Source of the DNA: DASZGI01 sp035938995
Lineage (GTDB): Bacteria > Actinomycetota > Actinomycetes > Streptomycetales > Catenulisporaceae
DNA: 30,167 nt
Direction of reading: 5' to 3'
NCBI RefSeq assembly: GCF_035938995.1
Contig: NZ_DASZGI010000226.1
Location: forward strand, 1-30,167
This document shows, piece after piece, positions 1-6,653 of the stretch (positions within the stretch are counted from its first letter, which is position 1; the number at the start of each line of letters is the position of its first letter). The notes under the pieces are model-generated. The model did not search any database and had not been told where the DNA came from. It worked only from the letters and a program-made list of their open reading frames with translations. The position numbers were made by a program, and so were the translations under genes.

Positions 1-43
1 CCGGCAGACCGGCCCCGCCACCGAGCAGCAGCAACAGCAGTAG
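1..43 (+). CDS. C-terminal end of an upstream gene (partial; probably ATP-grasp)
   Basis: An open frame enters from the left edge and ends at TAG 41-43. Its last residues are a Gln-rich tail (EQQQQQ). The stop is 18 nt before the alpha-E gene. In many bacteria the alpha-E and transglutaminase genes that follow are preceded by a circularly permuted ATP-grasp gene, so that is the expected identity. Only about 13 residues are visible, so the family is inferred from context and not seen. Confidence 0.45.
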   Translation, partial: RQTGPATEQQQQQ

Positions 44-61
44 AGAAGGGAGGCAGCCGCC

Positions 62-1141
62 ATGCTCAGCCGTATCGCCGAGGCCCTGTTCTGGCTCGGC
101 CGCTACATCGAACGCGCGGACGACACCGCGCGCATCCTCGATGCCTTCATGCACCGCCTCCTGGACGATCCGACCACGGACGAGGAAGCCGCCTGCCGCA
201 CCCTGTTCGCGATCCTCGGGGTCGCGGTGTCGGATTCGGCGGCGTCAGCTTCGACAGCGCCAAATTCAACCGCGTCAGGCTCAACCGCGTCAGGCTCAAC
301 CGCGTCCGATTCAGCCGTCTCGGATTCGACGGCGCCGGGCGGCTCGGCGGACCTCGAGTCCTGCGACGCCCAGACCGTGATGGCCCGGCTCGGCTTCGAC
401 GTGGACAATCCCAGCTCGGTGGCCGGCGCCTGGCGGGCCGGGCACGACAACGCGCGCGGCGTGCGCGAGGTGATCTCCACCGAGACCTTCGAGTGCCTGA
501 ACGCGACCCGCAACAGTCTTCCAGCGCAGAGCCGTGTGGCCGGCCGGGTAGGACCATACGCCTTTCTCCGGTACGTGCGCGAACGGGCGGCACTGTTCTC
601 CGGGCTCGCCGACTCCACGATGAGCCGGGACGACGGCTGGCTATTTCTGACCCTCGGCCGCAACCTGGAGCGGGTGGACATGACCGCCCGGCTGCTCTCG
701 GTCCGGGTGCTGGCCTCGCAGTACGCGCCGGACTGGCCGACGCTGCTGCGGGCGACCGGCGCCGACGAGCCGTACCGGCGGATGGAGGGCTGGGTGAGCG
801 ACCCGTCCGAGTCGGCGGCCCGCTTCCTGGTGCTGGAGCCCGATTTCCCGCGCTCGATTGTGTTCGCGCTGGGCGCGGCCGAGCAGTGCCTGGGCCAGCT
901 GAGCGGTGCGCCGCAGACGCTGCGCGCGAGAGGCGTGCACGTGATCGCCCCCTCCGCCCGCCGGGTGATCGGCCGGGCCCGCACGATGCTCGAGTACGTC
1001 GACGCCGAGCACCTGGTGGCGCAGCTGCCCGGGGTGCTCAAGGAACTACAGGAGGCGTGCGTGGCGGCGACCGCCCAGATCGCCGAGGAGTACTTCCAGT
1101 ACGGCGCGCCGGTCACCTGGCTCAACGAGAGGACGGACTGA
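62..1141 (+). CDS. Alpha-E domain protein (DUF403 family)
   Basis: 359 aa. The N-terminus (MLSRIAEALFWLGRYIERAD) is the hallmark of the alpha-helical alpha-E family. Later helices such as YVRERAALFSGLADS and LFLTLGRNLERVDMTARLL also fit. The family is predicted from gene neighbourhoods to work with ATP-grasp and transglutaminase-like partners in making or trimming peptide or amide bonds; the biochemistry is unsettled. ATG 62 follows a GGGAGG ribosome site. The stop is 4 nt before the transglutaminase GTG, so the two are co-transcribed. Residues about 58-97 form a Ser/Thr/Ala/Asp-rich low-complexity insertion encoded partly by a 15-bp tandem repeat. I do not expect this in the family core, and it probably loops out. 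Confidence 0.9.
   Translation: MLSRIAEALFWLGRYIERADDTARILDAFMHRLLDDPTTDEEAACRTLFAILGVAVSDSAASASTAPNSTASGSTASGSTASDSAVSDSTAPGGSADLESCDAQTVMARLGFDVDNPSSVAGAWRAGHDNARGVREVISTETFECLNATRNSLPAQSRVAGRVGPYAFLRYVRERAALFSGLADSTMSRDDGWLFLTLGRNLERVDMTARLLSVRVLASQYAPDWPTLLRATGADEPYRRMEGWVSDPSESAARFLVLEPDFPRSIVFALGAAEQCLGQLSGAPQTLRARGVHVIAPSARRVIGRARTMLEYVDAEHLVAQLPGVLKELQEACVAATAQIAEEYFQYGAPVTWLNERTD
266..310 (+). repeat. In-frame 15-bp tandem repeat inside the alpha-E gene
   Basis: Two identical 15-bp units (TCAACCGCGTCAGGC, 266-280 and 281-295) are followed by a third that matches over its first 11 bases (296-310). Each perfect unit encodes Ser-Thr-Ala-Ser-Gly. The surrounding stretch 230-340 continues the same Ser/Thr/Ala/Asp composition with TCA and TCG serine codons. 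The unit is a multiple of three, so copy changes keep the frame. Confidence 0.85.
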
Positions 1142-1145
1142 AGCC

Positions 1146-2015
1146 GTGGCCGAGACGAGCTCCTGGCGGCTGGCGATCCAGCACGAGACGGTGGTCGACT
1201 ACGACGGCACCGCCCGCGCCTCCTACAACGAGCTGCGGATGACGCCGCTGAGCACCGCCGGGCAGACGACGCTGAATCACTACGTCGAGCTGCACCCGCG
1301 GACGACCCTGTGGGAGTACACCGACTACTGGGGCACCCGGGTCACCTGCTTCGACCTGCAAGAGCCGCACAGCACCCTGACTATCCGCGCCGTGAGCACC
1401 GTAGAGACCAGCGGCTCGGAGCAGGCCCCCGACGCCTCCACCCGTCCGCCCTGCGACTGGACGACGGTCGCGCGGGCGGCCGCTTCGGCGGAACTGGCCG
1501 AGTTCACCGCTCCGACCGACCGCACCGAGATCACCCCGGAGCTGGAGCGGCGGGCCGGCGAGCGCACACACGGGGCCGATCCGCACGAGGCCGCGGACGC
1601 GATCGCGGCCTGGGTGCACGAGAGCGTGGCGTACGTGCCCGGGGCGACCGGCGTGCACACCAACGCCCAGGAGTCCTGGGATCAGGGCGAGGGGGTCTGC
1701 CAGGACTTCTCGCACATGACGATCGCCCTCATGCGCTGCGTCGGCCTACCGGCCCGATACGTCTCCGGCTACCTCTTCCCCGATCCGCAGGCCGAGCCCG
1801 GAGCGAGCGCCGAGGGCCAGAGCCACGCCTGGGTCGAGTACTGGGCGGGCGGCTGGCACGGGCTCGACGCGACCAACCGCACCGTGCCCGGCGTGCGGCA
1901 CGTGGTGGTCGGCCACGGCCGCGACTACGCCGACGTCCTTCCGCACAAGGGGATCTACCACGGCGCCCCGGGCAGCGTGCCGAAGGTCACGGTGCGCTTC
2001 ACCCGCCTGGTTTGA
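1146..2015 (+). CDS. Transglutaminase-like cysteine peptidase family protein
   Basis: 289 aa, GTG start 1146. The N-terminal half (about 1-90) is the beta-rich bacterial transglutaminase N-domain. The core follows with a visible Cys-His-Asp triad: Cys185 in GVCQDFSHM, His227 in SHAWVEY and Asp241 in GLDATN. The end (VVGHGRDYADVLPHKGIYHG) matches the COG1305 proteins that accompany alpha-E genes. There is no signal peptide, so it is probably cytoplasmic. It is likely translated with the alpha-E gene 4 nt upstream. Family members act on peptide or isopeptide bonds; the substrate here is unknown. A strong hairpin directly follows the stop. Confidence 0.92.
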   Translation: MAETSSWRLAIQHETVVDYDGTARASYNELRMTPLSTAGQTTLNHYVELHPRTTLWEYTDYWGTRVTCFDLQEPHSTLTIRAVSTVETSGSEQAPDASTRPPCDWTTVARAAASAELAEFTAPTDRTEITPELERRAGERTHGADPHEAADAIAAWVHESVAYVPGATGVHTNAQESWDQGEGVCQDFSHMTIALMRCVGLPARYVSGYLFPDPQAEPGASAEGQSHAWVEYWAGGWHGLDATNRTVPGVRHVVVGHGRDYADVLPHKGIYHGAPGSVPKVTVRFTRLV

Positions 2016-2020
2016 ACATG

Positions 2021-2060
2021 GTGAAGGTCCCAGATCCGGCGCGGGATCCGGGACCTTCAC
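2021..2060 (+). terminator. Hairpin terminator after the transglutaminase gene
   Basis: Arms GTGAAGGTCCC (2021-2031) and GGGACCTTCAC (2050-2060) pair perfectly. After one mismatch the stem continues for 5 bp (2033-2037 with 2044-2048). It begins 6 nt after the stop and is followed by a weak T-containing stretch. The length and position suit an actinobacterial terminator. The rest of 2061-2365 shows no gene, only the opposing terminator at 2283-2314. Confidence 0.8.
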
Positions 2061-2282
2061 CGTCTTCATCACACGGTTAACGGGCGCGTGCCCGGCGGCG
2101 ACACCACTCTTGAAGCGACGGGGGCGTGACGTGAACGGCGGCTAGGCTGTCGGGCTCGTTTATCGGACTTGCTTCGGTTGGGTCACCCGTCGCTCAGTCC
2201 GGTCGCCGGTCAGTCATGATCGATGGTTGATTCACTCGGGCGAGGACCCCGTCATCGGTGCGAAGCGGGCGTGAAACGGCGG

Positions 2283-2314
2283 ACGGACCGGCCGGGTTTT
2301 CCCGACCGGTCCGT
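2283..2314 (-). terminator. Hairpin terminator for the minus-strand lipoprotein gene
   Basis: A 9-bp stem (ACGGACCGG 2283-2291 with CCGGTCCGT 2306-2314), one mismatch (2292/2305) and a further 4 bp (CGGG/CCCG) close on a TTTT loop. It lies 52 bp beyond the stop of the lipoprotein gene that ends at 2366, facing the transglutaminase transcription unit. Confidence 0.75.
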
Positions 2315-2365
2315 GCGGCTCGCAGTTCGTTGTGCCTGGCTGTCGTCGGTCAGCCGCTCAGGCGC

Positions 2366-4255
2366 TCAGCCGTTCGCGCACAGCAGCGGCCGGAAGTTCA
2401 GCGTCGGCGCGCCGTTCGCGACGATGTTGCCGCTGGTGCCCAGGTGCAGGTTCAGGTACCAGGTGCCGCTGGCCGGCATGGGCTGGACCCCGGTGACCGT
2501 GCGGGTCTGGTCCGCCACGTTCCCGTGCGCGTCCGCCTGGAAGTCCATCAGCATGTAGAGCACCCCGCCCTGGCTCTGGCAGCTTCCGGCGTGGATGTGC
2601 GCAGCGTGGGCGCCCGGGGTCAGGCCGGTCGCGTCGAGCGTCACGGTGATGGTCTGGGCGGCCGAGTCGTAGCTGACCGTGGCCCGGCCGGACAGCTCGC
2701 CCGCGCTGGTGCCGTCGGTGTTCACGTCCACCGCCGACAGCTCGGACTTGAAGCCGTGCGGCTGCGAGGGCAGTTGGTCGCTCTTCGCGATCGGCTCGGC
2801 GGCGAGCGCCGCGTTCGTCGGCGCGGTGTTCGCGGAGGCCTGGTTCGTAGAGGCCGGGTTCGTGGAGTCCGGGGCGGGCTGGCCGAGCAGGATGACGAGC
2901 TTGCTCCCCTCCGGCAGCTCGCCGGTCGGGCCGGTCGCGGTCAGCGTCGTGTCGGCGCGGCCGGTCGCGTCGGCGGTCAGCGGGGCGGTGAAGGTCGCCA
3001 CCGGGGAGCTGTGCCCCGGTGCCGTGATCTCCACGGTGTGCGCGGAGCCCGGCGTGAGGCCGAACACGTTCACCTGAGCGGTGAGCGTCCCCTCCGCACC
3101 ACCGCTCACCGTGACCGTGCCGGTCGGCATCGCGGACAGGTTCAGGTGCTCGGTGGTCACCGAGCGGCCCGGGGTCGCCAGCATGCCGTCGGTGTTCCCG
3201 TTGCCGTCGACGTAGAAGCCGACCAGGACGCCCTCGTCGTTCACACCGTTGACCGTGGTGGTCCCGGCGCCGTTCGGGTCGTCGACCGTCTTGAACCCGC
3301 CCTTCGCCGTCCAGGTGAAGCCGTGCGTCTGGGCGTTGTTGCCGCTGCCGACCTGGTAGGCACCCACCACCTCGCGGTGGTCGTTGACCCCGAAGGCTTG
3401 CGTCATCGCGGCACCCGGGTAGGCCAGGGCGGTCAGCTTGCCGTCCTCGGTGAGCAGGAATGCCTCGACGGCTCCGGCCGCGTTGGTCTCGAAGCCCGCG
3501 ACGTCGCCGCGGTCGTTGATCGCGGCCGCGGTGCTGCTGGTCGCGCCGGAGACCGTGACCGTGTGGAAGGTGCGGCGGTCGATGTTGTATTCGTACCCGT
3601 GGTTGTTGCCGGCGCCGTCGGTGTAGAAGCCGACCGCGACGTCCGAGTCGTTGACTCCGAGCAGCTGGTTGACGGCCGGGTTCGCGTTGTTCTGGGTCGG
3701 GAAGGCGACCGGGCGGAACGAGCCACCGAGGTCGACGAACCCGGTGTTGTCGTTGACCTGGTTCGCGTTGTTCATGGTGGACGAGAAGCCGACCGTGACC
3801 CCGCGGTTGTTGATCGCGGTGACCTGCGTCTGCACCGAGTTCGGCACGTTCTCGTTCACGAAGCTCGACGCCCCGCCCGCCACGCGATAGCCCTTGTTCG
3901 GGTGGCCCTGCGCCCCAGAGCCGAAGTAGCCGGCGATCACGCCGTCGTTGTCGATGCCGAGCAGCTGGTTGAAGGTCGGGTCGGCCGCGTTGTTCACGGT
4001 GCGGAACGAGTACGAGGACGGCTGCACGTACGAGGCGGTGTCGGCGTTCATGCCCTGCATGCCGTTCGACGCGCCCTGGTCCATAGCGCCCGACGTCGAC
4101 GACGTGGACGCGGTCGCGGAAGAGCCCTGCGACGGCGCGCCGCCCTTCGCGCTCCCGTGTCCGGTCGACGAGGCGAGGCCCGTCGTGTTCGGCGTGCAGG
4201 CCGCGGCGGCGCCCACCACCGCCACCGCTGCGACGTACGCAAATGTCTTCCTCAC
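2366..4255 (-). CDS. Secreted lipoprotein with HAF-type repeat propeller and CHRD-like domains
   Basis: About 629 aa. I place the start at GTG 4255, behind a GGGGGA site, and not at the TTG four codons earlier. The N-terminus is a lipoprotein signal with the lipobox ending in Cys20 (VVGAAAAC), then a Ser/Gly/Ala linker. Residues about 75-350 hold six repeats of an IN-D-RG-VVGFY pattern (for example INDRGDVAGF, VNDEGVLVGFY), the signature of extracellular HAF-type repeats, suggesting a six-bladed beta-propeller. A beta-sandwich segment follows (about 370-465), then a CHRD-like domain with TGLTPGAHAAHIHAGSCQSQ and GTWYLNLHLG. The protein should be anchored outside the membrane. Its ligand is unknown. 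The region upstream (4256-4453) holds two alternative hairpins. Confidence 0.85.
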   Translation of the reverse strand: MRKTFAYVAAVAVVGAAAACTPNTTGLASSTGHGSAKGGAPSQGSSATASTSSTSGAMDQGASNGMQGMNADTASYVQPSSYSFRTVNNAADPTFNQLLGIDNDGVIAGYFGSGAQGHPNKGYRVAGGASSFVNENVPNSVQTQVTAINNRGVTVGFSSTMNNANQVNDNTGFVDLGGSFRPVAFPTQNNANPAVNQLLGVNDSDVAVGFYTDGAGNNHGYEYNIDRRTFHTVTVSGATSSTAAAINDRGDVAGFETNAAGAVEAFLLTEDGKLTALAYPGAAMTQAFGVNDHREVVGAYQVGSGNNAQTHGFTWTAKGGFKTVDDPNGAGTTTVNGVNDEGVLVGFYVDGNGNTDGMLATPGRSVTTEHLNLSAMPTGTVTVSGGAEGTLTAQVNVFGLTPGSAHTVEITAPGHSSPVATFTAPLTADATGRADTTLTATGPTGELPEGSKLVILLGQPAPDSTNPASTNQASANTAPTNAALAAEPIAKSDQLPSQPHGFKSELSAVDVNTDGTSAGELSGRATVSYDSAAQTITVTLDATGLTPGAHAAHIHAGSCQSQGGVLYMLMDFQADAHGNVADQTRTVTGVQPMPASGTWYLNLHLGTSGNIVANGAPTLNFRPLLCANG

Positions 4256-4360
4256 GTGGTCCCCCAAAGCCGAGGTCTGGGCCGTCCGGTTCGTCCCGTC
4301 GGCACCGAATTCCGATTGCGCTCTCGAGAATGCCGGGCGCCGGGGGGAGAGACGATCATG

Positions 4361-4395
4361 CAGGCACGCCGATCCGGGGGTGTGCCTGCACCCCC
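4361..4395 (-). promoter_or_regulatory. Overlapping mutually exclusive hairpins upstream of the lipoprotein gene
   Basis: Two perfect 7-bp stems share bases. CAGGCAC (4361-4367) pairs with GTGCCTG (4382-4388). GGGGGTG (4376-4382) pairs with CACCCCC (4389-4395) around a 6-nt loop that contains most of the first stem's right arm. The element lies 59 bp past the response-regulator stop and about 105 bp before the lipoprotein start. It could terminate the regulator transcript, or act as an attenuator or operator for the lipoprotein. The pairing is seen; the role is inferred. Confidence 0.4.
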
Positions 4396-4453
4396 TTGGA
4401 CCTTCGCGGTCGGGCGCGGGGAGGGGCGGGCCTGAACCCTTCCCAGGGGCCCC

Positions 4454-5128
4454 TCAGGGCTGCTGAGATCTGGAGTCGAGCAGGGTGAGCACCGCGGCCA
4501 CGCGTCGGTCGAGGTCGGTGTTGTCCCCGAGCCCGAGCTTCGCGAACAGCGTATTGATGTGCTTCTGTACCGCGCGCTCGGTCAGGAACAGCGCCTTCGC
4601 GATCGTGGCGTTGTTCTTGCCCTGGGCCATCTGTTCGAGGACCTCGCGCTCGCGGCGGGTCAGCGCGGCCAGCGGTGAACCGTCGGTCCGCTCACCGCGT
4701 GTGACGAGTGCCTCGACCAGCTGCGGGTCGAGGGCGGATCCGCCGGCGGCCACCTGGTGCAGGGAGCGGTGGAGCTCGGCGATGTCGCCGATGCGCTCCT
4801 TGAGCAGGTAGCCGGCTCCGGACGCGCCGGAGCGCAGGAACTCGTAGGCGTATTGGGGGTCGGCGAATTGGGTCAGCAGGATCACTCCGGTGCCCGGGTG
4901 GCGCTCGCGGATCACCGCGGCCGCGGCCAGGCCCTCGGTCGAGTGGTCGGGCGGCATCCGGATGTCGGTGATCACCACGTCCGGGCGGTGCTCCTCGACC
5001 GCCGCGAGCAGCTCGTCCCGGTCGGCCACCGCGGCCAGCAGTTCGACGTCGTCGAGCGCCTGAAGCAGCGCCGCGGTCCCAGCCCGCAGCAGGTAGTTGT
5101 CCTCGGCGAGGACGACCCGGATCGCCAT
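4454..5128 (-). CDS. LuxR/NarL-family two-component response regulator
   Basis: 224 aa. ATG 5128 is chosen because MAIRVVLAEDN is the canonical receiver start and a GGGGAG site precedes it; the open frame upstream has no family character. The receiver domain (about 1-120) shows the acidic pocket E9-D10, phospho-acceptor Asp55 in VVITDIRMPP, and the conserved Lys in GYLLKERIGD. The C-terminal LuxR helix-turn-helix is LTRREREVLEQMAQGKNN through VQKHINTLFAKLGL. It is divergent from two sensor genes with 136 bp between, so it should be phosphorylated by the intact kinase at 6650-8956. A 16-bp palindrome between the divergent genes could be its operator. Confidence 0.95.
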   Translation of the reverse strand: MAIRVVLAEDNYLLRAGTAALLQALDDVELLAAVADRDELLAAVEEHRPDVVITDIRMPPDHSTEGLAAAAVIRERHPGTGVILLTQFADPQYAYEFLRSGASGAGYLLKERIGDIAELHRSLHQVAAGGSALDPQLVEALVTRGERTDGSPLAALTRREREVLEQMAQGKNNATIAKALFLTERAVQKHINTLFAKLGLGDNTDLDRRVAAVLTLLDSRSQQP

Positions 5129-5195
5129 CTGTCTCCCCACCCCCCGGTCGCACATGGTATCCAAGGCCCATCGGTCCGCCGACGCGCCACGTCGT

Positions 5196-5211
5196 CGACA
5201 CGGCCGTGTCG
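5196..5211. promoter_or_regulatory. 16-bp perfect palindrome between divergent regulator and kinase genes
   Basis: CGACACGGCCGTGTCG is fully self-complementary. It sits in the 136-bp gap between the response regulator (start 5128, minus) and the sensor gene (start 5265, plus), with a further GTGTCG half-site directly after. Position and symmetry suggest a binding site for a dimeric regulator, possibly the divergent LuxR-type protein itself. GC-rich palindromes do arise by chance in such DNA. Confidence 0.4.
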
Positions 5212-5264
5212 TGTCGAGCCGGGCCCCGCCGGCGCCCGAACGACGAGCCGGAAGGATGAGCACG

Positions 5265-6653
5265 ATGCCGACTAGGTCGAGCACGTACCGCGCCCGGCTC
5301 GCGCTCGCGCGACCCGGTGTCTACCCGATCGTACGCACTCTGGCCGAGGTGCTCTGCGCCGCGGCCTTCGTGGTCGGCGTGTACGAGCTCGTCGTGCGGG
5401 GCGGGATCGCGCTGTGGCCCACCGCGACCGACGACTGGATCCTGCCGATGTGGATCGCGGCCGCCACGATCTCGGGGATCGGCCTGACACCGGTCCGCAG
5501 GCTTGCGCGCCGTCTGCTGGCCCGGCTGTGGCCGTCGGGCGCCGCAGACCCCTACGCCGCCCTCGCCTCCTTCGCCGTCAGCGCTTCGGCCGCCGAGCCG
5601 GCCGAGAGCGCGCTGCGCCGCCTCGCCCAGCTCACGGCGGCCGGCACCGGCGCCCGCGACGCGGCCGTGTGGCTCGCCGAGCCCGCGGGCGGCTTGCGGC
5701 TTGTCGGCCGCTGGCCCGACGACGATCCGCTGACCGCCCCGCTCCCCGATCACCAGCTTGCCGACTGCGACATCCCCGTGTTCGACGGGGACACCCGGCT
5801 CGGTGCACTGACCCTCAGCGCTCCGCCCACCCGGGCACTGACGCCGCGCGACCTGCGGTTGGCCGCTGACGCGGCGAACGCCGCCGGGCTGCTGCTGCGC
5901 AACGCCGAGCTCACCGCCCGGCTGGCCGACGAGGTGTGGCGCGAGTCCGAGCAGGCCGCGCTGCTGGACCTGTCCCGGCGGCGGGTCGTGGCAGCCCGCG
6001 ACGCGGCCAGGGAGCAACTCGGCCGGGAGATCCGGACGCGGGTCGGCGAGCCGCTGTATCAGTGCTCGGCCATGGCGTCCTCGCTGCTCGACGCCGATCC
6101 GGACACTGACACCAAAACCGACGCCGACGCCGACGCCGATCCGGGCGATTCCCAAAAGCAGACGCTCGCCGAGATGACCGCCCTGATCGACGCGGCCATC
6201 GGCGACTTCCGCAAGATCGTGCACGGCGTCTATCCCGCGGTCCTCACCGACCACGGTCTGGCCGCGGCGCTGGACAACCTGCTCGCGGACCTCCCCCGCC
6301 GCACCGTCTTCACCGCGCGCGACCTGCCGAGGGTCGCGCCGCGCATCGAGGCGGGCGTGTACTTCTGCGTCGCCGCACTCGTCGGATCGACGCCTGATTC
6401 CGGTCAGCCCGCTACCGATCAGCCCCTTGAGGTGCACGTCGACTTCGACACCGACGCCGACACGCTCTCCGTTGTCCTTCTCGACACTGCGATCCTTGTC
6501 GACACTGCGGGCTCCGATGAGCCGTCGATCCCTGACGTCCTGCGTGACCGCGTGGAGGCGCTGGAGGGCGAGCTCGACGTGACCGAAAGCCAGAACGGTC
6601 CACGCTACGAGCTCACGGTTCCCGTGAAATCCCCTGAAGCGGACGCATCATGA
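5265..6653 (+). CDS. Degenerate NarL-type sensor kinase (predicted pseudokinase)
   Basis: 462 aa. ATG 5265 is preferred over ATG 5256 because the GGAAGG site ends directly before the earlier ATG but 9 nt before this one. Two membrane segments (about 20-46 and 57-75) are followed by a GAF-like region (about 90-220) and a kinase-like half. It aligns with the neighbouring kinase: RRVVAARDAAREQL here against WRIVAAQDSERREL there, and GVYFCVAAL against AVYFCCAEA. The phospho-acceptor His of LHDG is replaced (EIRTR), and the N-box Asn and DDGPG box are missing. An Asp-rich linker (DTDTKTDADADADPGD) interrupts the helical part. It overlaps the intact kinase by ATGA, so the pair is co-translated. It may be a regulatory or sensory partner. 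Confidence 0.85.
   Translation: MPTRSSTYRARLALARPGVYPIVRTLAEVLCAAAFVVGVYELVVRGGIALWPTATDDWILPMWIAAATISGIGLTPVRRLARRLLARLWPSGAADPYAALASFAVSASAAEPAESALRRLAQLTAAGTGARDAAVWLAEPAGGLRLVGRWPDDDPLTAPLPDHQLADCDIPVFDGDTRLGALTLSAPPTRALTPRDLRLAADAANAAGLLLRNAELTARLADEVWRESEQAALLDLSRRRVVAARDAAREQLGREIRTRVGEPLYQCSAMASSLLDADPDTDTKTDADADADPGDSQKQTLAEMTALIDAAIGDFRKIVHGVYPAVLTDHGLAAALDNLLADLPRRTVFTARDLPRVAPRIEAGVYFCVAALVGSTPDSGQPATDQPLEVHVDFDTDADTLSVVLLDTAILVDTAGSDEPSIPDVLRDRVEALEGELDVTESQNGPRYELTVPVKSPEADAS

Noticed and set aside
2258..4435. Plus-strand open frame of about 725 codons opposite the HAF/CHRD lipoprotein gene
   Set aside because: Composition is Arg/Gly/Val-rich without any domain. It is an antisense frame of a gene that has a lipobox, repeats and a ribosome site.
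4692..6437. Minus-strand open frame of about 581 codons across the regulator and pseudokinase
   Set aside because: It crosses two recognisable genes in a shadow frame and has no family motif.
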